From Aegilops tauschii subsp. strangulata (taxonomy: Eukaryota; Streptophyta; Magnoliopsida; Poales; Poaceae), in assembly GCF_002575655.3 (NCBI RefSeq), contig NC_053040.3, forward strand, positions 359,102,267 to 359,166,266: a stretch of 64,000 bases of DNA, written 5' to 3'. This document shows positions 12,873 through 24,252 of the stretch, one piece after another. The position numbers and the translations under genes were made by a program. Within the stretch, counting starts at the first letter, position 1, and every line of letters begins with the position of its first letter. The notes beneath the pieces were generated by a model. That model worked only from the letters and a program-made list of their open reading frames with translations. It had not been told where the DNA came from and searched no databases.

Positions 12873-15800
12873 GAAAAATCTCGTCCTCGAGATTTCAGCT
12901 GATCCTCAAATAGATATGGATATTCTGCCTAAAGAAAATCTTCCCTTTCCCATGTAGCTTCATCCTCAGTGTGGTTGCTCCACTGAACTCTGAAAAATTT
13001 GGTCGTTTTCTGACGGGTCCTCCGTTCAGACACTCCCAGTATCTTTACTGGCCGCTCTCTGTAGGTGAGATCTGGTTGTACATCAATGCTCTCATGGGAT
13101 ACATGCTTCTCCGGGTTACTTACACATTTTCTCAATTGTGAGACGTGGAATACGTCATGGACGTCTGACAGCTCCTTGGGTAAGTCTAGTTTGTAGGCCA
13201 CTGTGCCTCTTCGTGCCTCTATACAAAATGGTCCGATAAATCTCGGGGCTAGCTTCCCCTTAATTTTGAACCGTTGCAGGCCCCTCATAGGAGACACTCG
13301 TAGGTATACGGAATCACCGGGTTCAAAGCTGACCTCACGATGTTTTTGATCGTAGTAGCTCTTTTGTCGGCTCTGCGCTGTCTTGAGTCTGTCCCTGATC
13401 TGCTTAACTTTCTCCTCGGCCTCTTTAAGCATGTCTGGGCTGAAGATACGGCTGTCACCTGATTCTGACCAATTCAGTGGGGTACGACACCTCCGCCCGT
13501 ACAATGCTTCAAAGGGTGCCATTTGCAAGCTGGCTTGGTAACTGTTGTTGTAGGTAAACTCGGCATACGGTAAACTCTCTTCCCAACTGGACCCATAGGT
13601 GAGCACACAGGCTCTCAGCATATCCTCTAGGATTTGGTTCACACATTCCGTTTGTCCATCAGTCTGAGGGTGGTACGCTATACTGAAAGCTAGCTGCGTG
13701 CCCAGAGCTTGTTGCAGGTGATCCCAAAATTTGGAGACAAATTGTGTGCCTCGGTCGGATATTATAGTCTTTGGGACTCCATGCAAACAAACTATACGGG
13801 AGAGATAAAGTTTGGCCAGTCTTTGTGTGGAGTAGGTAGTCTTCACGGGAATGAAATGAGCAACCTTGGTTAGTCGGTCTGTGATGACCCATATGGCGTC
13901 ATTTCCGCGTTGTGATCGGGGTAGTCCGACGATGAAGTCCATTCCTATTTCATCCCATTTCCACTCCGGTATCCTGTTTGGCTGGAGTAGCCCTGCTAGC
14001 TTTTGATGCTCGGCCTTGATGCGCTGACATGAATCGCAACAAGCAATAAATGCGGCTATATCCCTTTTCATACCGTGCCACCAAAATCTTTCCTGAATGT
14101 CTTTGTACATTTTGGTTCCTCCAGTATGGATCGAGTATGGAGCGGTGTGGCTTTCGGTTAGGATTTGTTGCTTGAGTTCCTCAATGTTAGGTACGCAAAG
14201 TCTGACTCCGTACCATAATATTCCTTCACTGTCTGTGACGAACTCTGGAGCCTTACCAAGGTTCATTTTCTTTCTTATACCTTCGATGCTGGGATGTCCC
14301 TGTTGAGCCTTCTTAATTTGTTCCACTAGGGTGGGTCGTATCTCCAGATTTGATACGGTGCCCTCAGAGACTAACACCATGTTGAGCCTAGCGAACTCTT
14401 GCTGAAACTCAGGCCTCAAGTTTTGCGGACCGTCGTTGTCCGGGCTGGGGTTTCGACTAAGGGCATCAGCCACTACATTTGCTTTCCCTGGATGGTAGTG
14501 AATGCCGACATCATAGTCCTTGACCAATTCCAACCAGCGTCGTTGGCGTAAATTTAGCTCTGGCTGTGTGAAAATATATTTGAGGCTCTTATGGTCCGTA
14601 TATATTTCACAGCGATTTCCCAACAGAAAGTGCCTCCACTCCTTGAGTGCATGTATGACTGCTGCTAGCTCCAAGTCATGTGTTGGGTAATTTTCCTCAT
14701 GTTTTCGCAGCTGCCTGGAGGCATACGCGACAACTTTGCCATCCTGCATTAGTACACATCCGAGGCCTTTTCGGGACGCGTCACAATATATTTCAAAACT
14801 CTTGTGTATGTCTGGCACAGTTAAGACCGGTGCGGTTGTCAGTTTCTTCTTGAGTTCTTGGAAGCTTTTCTCGCATGCTTCCGTCCATACAAATTTCTTG
14901 TCTTTCTTGAGCAACTGTGTTATTGGTTTTGCCACAGTGGAGAATCCTTCAATAAATCTTCTGTAATATCCGGCCATTCCCAGGAAACTCCGCACATCTG
15001 TCACGTTGGCGGGCGGCTTCCAGTCAAGTATGGCTTTCTCCTTCTCTGGGTCTACGGCCACGCCTTCTTGGTTTAATATGTGGCCTAGGAAACCAACTTG
15101 TCTTAGCCAAAATTCACACTTGCTAAATTTGGCATACAACTAATGTTTCCTCAATTCTCCCAAAACAATTCTGAGATGCTCAGCATGCTCTTCCGGTGTC
15201 CTTGAGTAAACCAGAATATCGTCAATGAACACCACAACAAATTTGTCCATGAATTTCATGAACACTTTGTTCATGAGGTGGACGAAATATGCAGGGGCGT
15301 TCGTTAGACCAAAAGGCATTACTGTGAATTCATATAATCCGTATCTGGAGGTGAATGCTGTCTCAGGGATATCTTCTGTCCGTACTTTCAGTTGATGATA
15401 TCCTGATCTCAAATCAATTTTTGAGAACACCTTGGCTTGTGCGAGCTGGTCAAACAAATCATTTATCCGTGGCATCGGGTATTTGTTTTTGATGGTGACT
15501 ATATTGAGGGCTCGATAGTCTATACACAGCCTCAGTGTCCCATCCTTTTTCTTGGCGAATAAAACAGGCGAACCCCATGGTGAGGAGCTGGCTCGGATAA
15601 ATCCTTCGTCCAATAATTCCTTTATCTGCTTCTTCAACTCCACCAATTCTGAGGGTGCCATTCTATAAGGTTTCTTATAGATGGGAGCGGTGCCAGGTGC
15701 TAGCTCGATGCTGAACTCTATCTCTCGGTCTGGTGGCATGCCGGGTAGTTCTTCAGGAAATACATCAGGGAACTCGCATACCACTGGAACTTTACTCAGT

Positions 15801-17311
15801 TCTGAAATGTCCACTTTGTTCAGCTTTGGTTGCCGTGACCGTGCCCTTTCTTGAGCTGTAACCTTTATGGTCTTGCCGTGATGGTGGGTGAGAATCACGG
15901 TCCGATTGAAACAGTCAATGAATCCTTTGTTGGTGGTCAACCAGTCCATCCCTAAAATGACATCTAGTCCTTTATTTTCCAACACTATGAGATTTGCTTG
16001 GAATTGTAGTCCTTCGAACTCAATGATTACTCCTTGGCAGTAACTCTAAGCGATTTGCTTATTTCCGGGGGACTTGATGATCATAGATTTTTCCAAGGGA
16101 AGTATCGGAAAACCATGTTGCAAAACAAAACTCTTCGAAACGAACGAATGGGAAGCTCCAGAATCAAACAAAACCGTGGCAGGTACTGTGTTGACAGGGA
16201 ACGTACCGAGCACGATGTCTGGGGCATTCTGAGCTTCTTCCCTGGTCACATGGTTCAGGTGACCCTTCCTGTGGTTGTTGTTGGGATTGAAATTGTTGCG
16301 CTTGGGGGCTGGATTATTCCCACCATTGTTTGGCTTGGGGGCCGAGTTCCTCGGCTTTGGGCATTGTTTAGCATAGTGCCCTTCTTCACCACAAGCATAG
16401 CAGGTGACCCCTGGGCGGTACGTGAACTCCTTGTCCCTGGCATGAAACTGTCTGACAGGCCTTAGATCAGTAGTCGTGGATTTCCTTGCTCCAGTCCTTG
16501 GAACTTCAGTCTTGCTTCGGTTGTTGCGAGCGAGGGTTGTCTTGTCCCTTTTCTGCTTACGGATATCTTCCAGGCTGCGGTGCTCATTCTCCAAGGTGAT
16601 GGCCTTGTCAACCAGAGTTTTAAAATCCGGGAAAGTGTGTACCACCAGCTGGCATCTTAGGGCTGGTGCCAGGCCGTCCAGGAATTTTTCCATCTTCTTG
16701 TTCTCGGTCATGTGCTCGTCGTAGGCATAACGAGATAGCTGGGTAAACTGACCGTTGTATTCTGTCACTGACATGCCTCTTTGCTTGAGATCGTCAAATT
16801 CCCTCTTCTTGATTTTTATGATGCTCCGGGGAATGTGTGCCCCACGAAAGCCTTCCTTGAATTCTTCCCAGGTGATGTTGTGTTCACTGGGATGCATGTG
16901 TAGGAAGTTTTCCCACCATGCTGCAGCTGCTCCAGTAAGGTAGTGTGGTGCATAAAGCACCTTCTCATGATCTGAACACTGGGCAATAATCAGCTTCCTT
17001 TCGATGTCACGAAGCCAGTCATCGGCTTCCAGCGGCCTATCAGTGTGAGCAAAAGTTGAAGGGCGAGTCTTCTGTAACTCAGATAACTTGGAATGTGGTT
17101 GATAGGGTTCACGGTGGTTTCCCATATTGATGACGTGATTCATCATCTCTTGGTGCTGTTGCTGGCTTTGTTCGAAGAGACGGCATACTTGAGACAAGGC
17201 TGCTTCGCTGTCTTGTTGACTGGACTGTCCCTGAGTGAAGTTGTTGCTAGTCTGTGTTCCATAAACTTCTTCTGGCTGATTGGGCATGGAACGAGTCCAC
17301 GGACGAGACAT
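12869..17311 (-). pseudogene. Gypsy gag-pol polyprotein with three in-frame stops
   Basis: One frame of 1,481 codons from the ATG at 17311 to a TAA at 12871-12869, broken by TAG at 16048-16046, 15142-15140 and 12931-12929. Gag (residues 1-320) ends in a CCHC knuckle (C304, C307, H312, C317), followed by the protease motif LFDSGASHSF (Asp about 383). The first stop comes after NKQIA. The next segment (ATG at 15985) has the reverse transcriptase with FIDD at its residues 253-256; the second stop follows LRKH. The third segment has RNase H ([32 protein letters not shown]), the integrase HHCC (SIHTGGTKM ... CCDSCQRIK), the D-D-E core ([25 protein letters not shown]) and a chromodomain ([20 protein letters not shown]). 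The third stop removes about the last 20 residues. Catalytic residues otherwise look intact. Confidence 0.93.
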
Positions 17312-17719
17312 TTTTCCAGTCTGGGGGTATTATTTTGCAAAACTCATGAGAAGAACTGTGTGTTACAAGGAAAATCTTGTGAAGACAAAACTTAAAAGAC
17401 CTCAAGATTTTTCAAGAAATCATAAACGATTTTGCATGGAGACGAATGGCTTAACCCAAATCTTACACGCGAAAAGCAAACACACAATACAACACTCAGG
17501 ATGTGCGTACACAATCCTAACATGTTATTTAGACTAGCATACTCCTCCGGAAAGCAGCAAACACACTAATACAAACTAGCGTACAGAGAAAACACATCAT
17601 ACAAAACGCGCGGCTACTCGGCGCTCTCAGTCGGAGATGGTGACGATGTCCTTTCCCTTGCCGAGGGCAAGACTCAGCGGTGCAGGGGATTCAACCTCCA
17701 CCTCCTCTCTAGAAGGTTC
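17312..17719. other. Spacer between extra ORF and gag
   Basis: About 400 bp without a convincing frame between the stop of the extra ORF and the gag start. I see no further feature in it. Confidence 0.6.
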
Positions 17720-18433
17720 CTAGCGCGTAGCACTGCGCTGCGGTGATGGTGCGGGGGCGACAGGCGGTAGAGCGGGTGCGGCAGGCGGTGCAGCTCTGAC
17801 TGGAGTAGGAGCGATGACTCGGTCGAACTCCTCAGTGGTAGGCAGACGGCGAGCAATGGCCAAAACGGCCGGTGCATAAGAGGCTGAAGACGAGACGAAA
17901 GTCAGAGGCGGTGCCGTGAGGAGAAGCTCTTTCCTGCTGGCAGGACCGCCCCGGACTAAGTCCATGCGGTCAGCCACAAGATCGTCCACGAGGTTGTCGA
18001 AAGACTCCTCCAGAGCCTTGAGATACTCCACAACCATCTCGATGGCTTCATCTCGTTCTCCCCGATGGCAGGCGAATGCATAGTGACAAGTATATGGCAC
18101 ATGGCATGGGAGGTAGCGGTAGCGACGAGTCTTCATCATAGGAAGGATGTCCCGAAGACGAGCTATCGCCTCACGGGCAGTCATCTGCATGGCATGCCTC
18201 TCTGTAGGCATGGCCCTTCCCACAAAACGGAAGTGGCGAGATGCAGAACGTCCTCCCTTGAATTGCACCACGGCTTGGTGCATAGACACGTCGTCACTGA
18301 GCTTGTGCTGATAAAGCGTGAACTCCGGACGAGTCGCTGGCCCGATCGCGAGCTTGGTGATGGAGACGAGGAGTTTGACAAACCCCTCGGACACGTTCGT
18401 GAACACTCGAGTCTCACAGTTGCTGCCAGCCAT
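17720..18433 (-). CDS. Extra ORF upstream of gag in the Gypsy element, unknown function
   Basis: An intact 237-residue ORF in gag sense, with ATG at 18433, 145 bp after the primer site, and stop 408 bp before gag. It has no zinc finger, protease or polymerase motif that I recognise. Visible features are a mixed N-terminal half with a basic, aromatic stretch (KTRRYRYLPCHVPYTCHYAF at about residues 100-120), an acidic helical segment (AIEMVVEYLKALEESFDNLV) and a Pro/Ala-rich tail (about 205-237). Extra ORFs before gag are known in the Tat/Ogre branch of plant Ty3/Gypsy elements; one in a chromodomain element is less usual. It is open although gag-pol has three nonsense codons. A role in the element's life cycle is possible but not shown. 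Confidence 0.65.
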   Translation of the reverse strand: MAGSNCETRVFTNVSEGFVKLLVSITKLAIGPATRPEFTLYQHKLSDDVSMHQAVVQFKGGRSASRHFRFVGRAMPTERHAMQMTAREAIARLRDILPMMKTRRYRYLPCHVPYTCHYAFACHRGERDEAIEMVVEYLKALEESFDNLVDDLVADRMDLVRGGPASRKELLLTAPPLTFVSSSASYAPAVLAIARRLPTTEEFDRVIAPTPVRAAPPAAPALPPVAPAPSPQRSATR

Positions 18434-18577
18434 CTACAAAAGTAGGCAAAAATTCTGAGTAGTCATGTCATAAATTTATGATGACCAACAGAAAATAGCT
18501 ACAATTGCAAAATGCTGAAAAAGCACAAAGACGCTAATAACCAATTAGCGATCGCACCTAGTGGCTTCCTACAGTCA

Positions 18578-18594
18578 GCCTGGCTCTGATACCA
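18578..18594 (-). other. Gypsy primer binding site (tRNA-Met)
   Basis: The minus strand reads TGGTATCAGAGCCAGGC, the standard site for initiator tRNA-Met, four bases after the 5' LTR end at 18599. Confidence 0.9.
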
Positions 18595-18598
18595 AGCT

Positions 18599-21500
18599 TG
18601 TCACGACCGGTTTTTCAATAAAATATTTATTGAGAGACCAATCTCTTTTACGGACCAGTAAAGAAGAATTCCTTCTCACTGGTAGACAATATCTTGGTCA
18701 CAGAAGAAAAATACCAGGAGTACTGAATATAATACAAGGTTGAGCAGAGACTGCTCAACAATTTATTACATGAACACCGATAAAACATAACGGCGGATAG
18801 GGTGGCATGACTACTAGCTTACGATAACAACGGTGGTGGAAATATCACCGCGAAGTGGGTGATATGACTCTTGAAAACTACAGCTCTTCGAGCGTCGGAG
18901 TGAGGCTCGAGGAGACTTATTGCGGGTGGCGGAAGCGTATATAATACAAGTGACCAATATCCGGGATCGCACAGGACTGACTGGGACTCCTCTATGTGTC
19001 GGACGCACTATCAAACTCTTCATCCAAGAGATCGCCTTCATCAACATCTGGCCAAATCAACAAGCCAGGTGAGTACTATGAAAGTACTCGCAAGACAGTT
19101 CAGACATAAGATATAACAAATGTAAACATGAAGCATATGAACAGATTAACAAGTGCGTTCAGACATAGAGATAATAATGCATGGGAAAATAACAGAGAAG
19201 TCGGGCGGTGGTCCTCCCGAAATCCCAAAATAAATACTGGGTGCCAAACGAGGGTCTGAATGACTCCTCGAGAGGAAACTGCAAGAATAATAATGCCGCA
19301 GTCGGGCGTCGGGGCGACACCACATAAAGGGCTTATAACAGAAAAATAAAGGCAGCGCGTGCCACAGTCGAACGTCTGAGCGACATCATGTAAAGGGCTT
19401 ATATTGAAAGTAAGAGACAAACATGCCACAGTCGGACGTCTGAGCGACATCACATAAAGGGCTTATATTGAAAGTAAGAGACAAACATGCCACAGTCGGA
19501 CATCTGAGCGACATCACATAAAGGGCTTATATTGAAAGTAAGAGACAAACATGCCACAGTCGGACGTCTGAGCGACATCACATAAAGGGCTTATATTGAA
19601 ACTATGAGACAAACATGCCACAGTCGGACGTCTGAGCGACATCACATAAAGGGCTTATATTCAAAACTTAGTAGTTCATGAATTATAAATCATATCAAGA
19701 GAACAAGCAGACATGAGGTAAACAACAGGGTTAGTCCATCCACAGGAATAACGTTCAGCCAAGTCTACTACTCAAGCTTGCTTACCGGAACGAAGAATAT
19801 ACCACGAGGTTATGACATAGACATGGATACGCTGATCACGATACTTGACTATGGATACGATGACTCGGAAGGATTTGACTCTGCAGAGTTTGCACTTTAA
19901 CCACAGCCAACGGATTTCAGTAGTCGCGGGGACTAGTTCCGTCTACGGTGTTTTGGAAGAAACACATCTAACCAGTACACACCCATTCAACATTTCTGAA
20001 GCCAGGAATCACCCTCGGCAACGTTCAAGAAAAACCTTGAGACGGGGAGGCTACAACCTCGCGTAGCATGGGATCAAAATTTCTATACGCGCGCTCTAAG
20101 GGGTGCCCCCCTCTCGGTCCCAACCGGAAACACCCATGCCCCCTGACCGGATGACTGGCTTTAATCTAGGGCCATGGAACCATCATCCCGGCCCCTCTGT
20201 TTGGTGTGTACACGGAAAGAGGTTACCAACTTACTAAACCGCATTCTGGCAGAAAACATGTGGTAGCACGGAAGGGGGAAGAATGATAACGTGACTCCGT
20301 CCACGTTAACGTCGGAATTTAACGGATGGCGTATGGCTGGCATGCTACAACAGTACCACCTTACTGCCCTTCATGTCACCACATGACTAGGCCATCTCTC
20401 ATCAGAGATCACCGTAACTTTGGAACACACGGGTAGTTGCCTCACATGCAACGAGGTGCTCACCGATACTCGTATGCCATGCACAACCTTTCACGCAATC
20501 ATGCAAACACCTATCATATCAAAGGTTCAAACATGCTTGCCTAGTTCGGAGAAGTCGGAGTCTAGCTCGGCGAAGTTCGCGGCTCCGTCACCTCTTCCGG
20601 AACCTACGGTATAGCGAAGAAGCATACTAACGTGAAAACCAACGCGTGCATAAAAGTTGTTCCAAAAAATTTCCAAATAAATCCCATAAAAAACTAGACA
20701 AAATTATAAGATTTTCAGAAAAAGAATCACTCAAAAATCACTTTTTATTAAAAAGTTATAAGGGTTTCTGTCCAGGGACTCATCTGTAATGAAACAGAGA
20801 AGTTCCAGGGGCTTAACTGAGAAAACAGAAAACGCTTCGGAAAGAAACGCGCCAGCTCAAAGAGAAAACGTATTTGCCCGAAGGCGCCAACAGAAAACGT
20901 TTCGAGGGAGAAGAGAATAGAGGCTGACAGGGGGGGTCCACATGTCAGGTTTAAAAAGTTCGCCGGCGCCCGAAGACTGCGGTGGTCGCCGGCGTCGAAC
21001 CACGGCGAGACAGGGAGATCGGAGTGTACCAAGAGCTTCAGCGTGTCCTTCCGCGTCGGTGGGTGGTGGACTCGACCGACGGAGAGCACCACGTCGACGG
21101 CGACACTTTCTCCGGCGGACGGCGGCTCGGGTGATGGTGGAGAACTCCGGTGGGTGCTGCAAGCTCTGAATTGAAGCGCGGGTCAGGAGAGTGGATGCAT
21201 AGGGAAGCTACTGGCAAGAGTTGAAGGGTGGAGGTGCACGCACGGGAGCGAATCGAGTTGGATCCCGTGGCGGGTCGCGGCGGCCGGAGTTGAGGAAGGA
21301 GACTTCCTCGGGGCTCTTCAAGTGGCTAGGCAGGGGCTTGGTGGAGTGTAGAGGTGGTGTGGGTACTAGCTGGAGCTCGGGGCCTCTATATATAGGCGGA
21401 TCGAGGGGGTGGCCGTGAACGGGGTTGCTCCGGCGAGCAATTACGGCGAGGCAGTGTCTTGGCAGGGAGCTTAAGTGGTCAGGCAGCATCAGTGAGGTGT

Positions 21501-22693
21501 ACTGGTGCCGTTCCCCCGCTAATCCCGGTCGGTCTTGGTGTAATGGCGCCGGTCCATGGTGGGGTGGCCGCACGGGCACGACGGCGGCAGAGAGCGTGCT
21601 CCGTGCCCAGCGGTTCACGACGAGGGTGGCAGCGCGCACTGGGGAGTGGGTGGCCACGCGGCGGCCTCCGGTGGCTTGGGCGGCGCTGGGTGGCGCCGTC
21701 TACGCTGCGCCCCTCTCTGGCGGCCGCAAAGCCGCCGCTGCCGTCGGTCACGGGGCGGCGCACCTCCTCCTGCTCGTCGCCGACGTCCGCAAGGTTCCAG
21801 GGGATCGTGCAGCGCAGGGACAAGGGGGAGGGGACGGGGAGCAAGGCGACACCGGGGCACTGGCGAGATTGAGATCGAACACTGAAGAAAACGACAGTGG
21901 TTTCAGACACTGTTAACTGAACTTGACTGAACTTGATAGCAACAGTGTCCAGCAGGTGTTCGATGAAATGATTTGGTAAGCAGAAAAAATTTCCTGGAGC
22001 TGGGACTTGGTGAGGTGACCACTCAATGCACCCAGAGGCTGCCTGATTTTTCTCAGAATTTATGGAGAAGGATTTGAATGAATTTCATCAAATTTGGCAA
22101 AACTGGTCCAAACTTGCAGCAAGTATAGTTTGAAAAATTTGAACTGAAGACCAGTGGATCTTCATGGATCTTGGTTGAGGGCTCAAAGGACTAGGAAGGG
22201 AAATTGGTTTGGGGGAAAAAATCAAAACAGAAATGGTAGCTCCTTTGTAAATCTCCAAGGGCTAGAATAGAAGGCAGAAATTGTTTTGATAAGATTTAAA
22301 TGGAAAATAATCATATGGGGAGGTTCAACTTGCTGGATTTGATGCAAATCATGATCCAAAGATGAGGGAAGGTTTAGGAGAGTGGATTTTCACTAAGGTC
22401 ATGGCATGAGAGATTTGTTGAAAGGGGCAAGGAATCATTTCAAAAGCCATAGGGCATTTTCAAAGGAATTTTCAAAAGGCATTTTTCCCAAGTGAAAAGC
22501 ATTTTGGCTTGAGTCCAAAATAAAAAGCAAGAACCTCCAAGAACAAAAACAAGTCTTGGGTGAATCCAAATAAAACTCTTGCCATGAAAAAAAATATTTT
22601 GAAAGGGAGGGTTCTTTTGAAGAAAAATTTAAAACACCTCCCTCAAGTCAAATAAATTTTTTGAAAAGGCCAAATAAAATTTTGGGTGTCACA
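18599..22693 (-). repeat. Gypsy (chromovirus) 5' LTR
   Basis: 4,095 bp, aligned end to end with the 3' LTR with scattered substitutions and few indels, so the insertion is fairly recent. TATA-like TATATATA at 21394-21387 on the minus strand (TATAAATA in the other LTR) would drive the element's transcript. Confidence 0.93.
19310..19665. repeat. 64 bp tandem repeat in the Gypsy 5' LTR
   Basis: Five copies with TGAGCGACAT at 19377, 19441, 19505, 19569 and 19633. Copy number and spacing equal those in the other LTR, so the array predates this insertion. Confidence 0.9.
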
Positions 22694-22981
22694 CATCGTC
22701 ACCACGCCGTCGTGCTGACGAAACTCTCCCTTAACACTCGGCTGGATCGGAGTTAGAGGGACGTCATCGAGCTGAACGTGTGCTGAACTTGGAGGTGCCG
22801 TGCGTTCGGTACTTGATCGGTCGGATCGTGAAGACGTACGACTACATCAACCGCGTTGTGTTAACGCTTCCGCTTTCGGTCTACGAGGGTACGTGGACAA
22901 CACTCTCCCCTCTCGTTGCTATGCATCACCATGATCTTGCGTGTGCGTAGAATTTTTTTGAAATTACTACGTTCCCCAACA
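22694..22981 (+). repeat. Copia 3' LTR, right part
   Basis: It starts with the second copy of CATCG (22694-22698), continues exactly where the left part broke off, and ends CCCCAACA at 22981. It is followed by the Copia target duplication TTCCC. Confidence 0.93.
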
Positions 22982-22986
22982 TTCCC

Positions 22987-23480
22987 ATCATGGGAAGATT
23001 ATAGTGAAGACAAACACCATTTTCACATCTTCCTGTCCCACTTACGTGTAAGTGCTATTATTCATGGTTATTATTTTCCTGTTTTCTGCTTATTGAACAC
23101 ATCAATGATTTACATTACATTGTTGTAAGTGGGCGAGGGTCAATCTGGACAGTCATGACGAGCAAAGCTTTCTTGCGCTTTTCAAGGAAGCATTGCGGCA
23201 GTATCGGTGTTACCTGAGGAAATCACACTTTGATGGCAAGTCTATAAACAAATTTCTGGTGAAGTCTCCTATGCTAAATTTAGAAGACATTGAATGGAAA
23301 ACCTTGTTATGCACTGGTCTCGTTCCGAGGATGAGGTACTGTCTATCGCATGACAATTTGAACTTCTACTTTCCCACATGTGCCTTACGGATCTTTTTTG
23401 CAGGAAATCTGCTCGAAAAGAATTCCGGTTTGAAAAGAACGACAGGATATCGCAAATATGCTGCCCGCTGCTTTGCTCTT
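22987..23480 (+). pseudogene. CACTA second ORF: Transposase_24 (Ptta/En/Spm)-like exons
   Basis: Three exon pieces fit: up to 23047 (donor GTAAGT), 23130-23335 (donor GT at 23336) and 23404-23480 (acceptor TTTGCAG). They read SWEDYSEDKHHFHIF, then DEQSFLALFKEALRQYRCYL, RKSHFDGKSINKFLVKSP and NLEDIEWKTL, then, after a one-base shift near 23305, VMHWSRSEDE, and after another shift SGLKRTTGYRKYAARCFAL. This pattern (LFKEALRQYR, FDGK, NKFLVKSP, W, then K/R-rich with Y/A) is that of the plant Ptta/En/Spm transposase domain. Two frameshifts show decay. The protein is thought to bind element ends in CACTA transposition. I am fairly sure of the family and less sure of the exact splice sites. Confidence 0.7.
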
Positions 23481-23998
23481 GTTAGTACCTGTTGTCCTGT
23501 ATCACTATACTTGCATACATACCTAGTTCATTATGTGACAGCAGTATGCATGATAGCTTGCTTATCAATTGTTTGCTCCAAATTATCTGATCTGTATGAC
23601 TGGTTACATTAGTGTAGAATATATCCAATGCCAATGAAATTTTTTAGCTCTGCATTGTTCTTGTAAGTACCTGCTGTCCTTTATCAGTGTACTTATATTG
23701 GCAGGTAGTTGTTCATGTACCATCACTCTGCAGCTTATTTTCCTTTGCCCTCCATTTTCTACACATAAGATCTATATTTACTCTTACCATAAGGTTGGAT
23801 AACACCGATGGTACTGAAGAAGTTTAGCTCTGCATTGCTCTTGGCTGTACCTTTTGCCTGTATCGTTGTACTTCCATTATAGCTACTTGGTTATGTAGCA
23901 TCACTCTTCATCTTATCTTAAATATTCTCCATTTTTTCTTATATTGTCACATCTATATTTACTCTTAACAAAATGTAGAATAAAGGCAATGCTTATGA
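23462..23998 (+). repeat. Three diverged tandem copies of a unit of about 180 bp in a CACTA intron
   Basis: The words GCTCTGCATTG(T/C)TCTTG and GTACC(T)...GCCTGTATC recur at about 23465, 23645 and 23825. Each is followed by a similar A/T-rich tail (ATCTATATTTACTCTTA in copies 2 and 3) and a GTAGAATA- or TTGGATAA-like end. The first copy overlaps the last Transposase_24-like exon, so the array may have arisen by repeated duplication of exon end plus intron. Confidence 0.6.
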
Positions 23999-24252
23999 AG
24001 AAGATTCTGTGGTAAACTTCTTGAATCCCCCCCCCCCTCAGCATGGACAAGGGCTTTATAGAGCCTGCTTTCACCAATAATATAAGTTTATCCTTCTCAA
24101 GCCTTCAAACTTTGTTGTGTATATTTGGTTAGGCATGACTGCAACAGCTGTTTATTTTTGGTGTTTGCATCAAATTGCATGTTTAAAGTTTATTATGTAT
24201 AGTTCATAAACAAAAGTTTGTCCTTCTCAATTTAAGTTTTCAGTTGTACAAC

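Larger units (their letters stand above)
8763..22693 (-). mobile_element. Ty3/Gypsy chromovirus-type LTR retrotransposon (Del/Tekay lineage), nested
   Basis: A full-length 13,931 bp element on the minus strand. It has two LTRs of about 4,095 bp starting TGTGACACCC in their own sense, a tRNA-Met primer site, an extra ORF before gag, one long gag-pol frame with a C-terminal chromodomain, and a perfect 5 bp duplication CATCG (8758-8762 and 22694-22698). The single gag-pol frame, Met primer site and chromodomain place it in the chromoviruses, and the long LTRs suggest the Tekay/Del branch. It inserted into the Copia 3' LTR and is therefore younger than the Copia. Three nonsense codons in gag-pol make this copy non-autonomous. 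Confidence 0.93.
558..22981 (+). mobile_element. Copia LTR retrotransposon (Angela/WIS/BARE type), degraded, with a Gypsy nested in its 3' LTR
   Basis: The element runs TG...CA with LTRs at 558-2232 and 7334-8762 plus 22694-22981, and has a perfect 5 bp target duplication. Without the nested 13.9 kb Gypsy it is about 8.5 kb, the normal size for the BARE/WIS/Angela group. The order gag, integrase, reverse transcriptase is that of Copia. The LTR start TGAAAGGAAATATGCCCTAG and the tRNA-Met-like primer site fit this group. All coding parts carry stops and frameshifts, so the copy cannot be autonomous. It inserted into an exon of the surrounding CACTA element, and both LTRs still align closely along their length. 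Confidence 0.93.
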
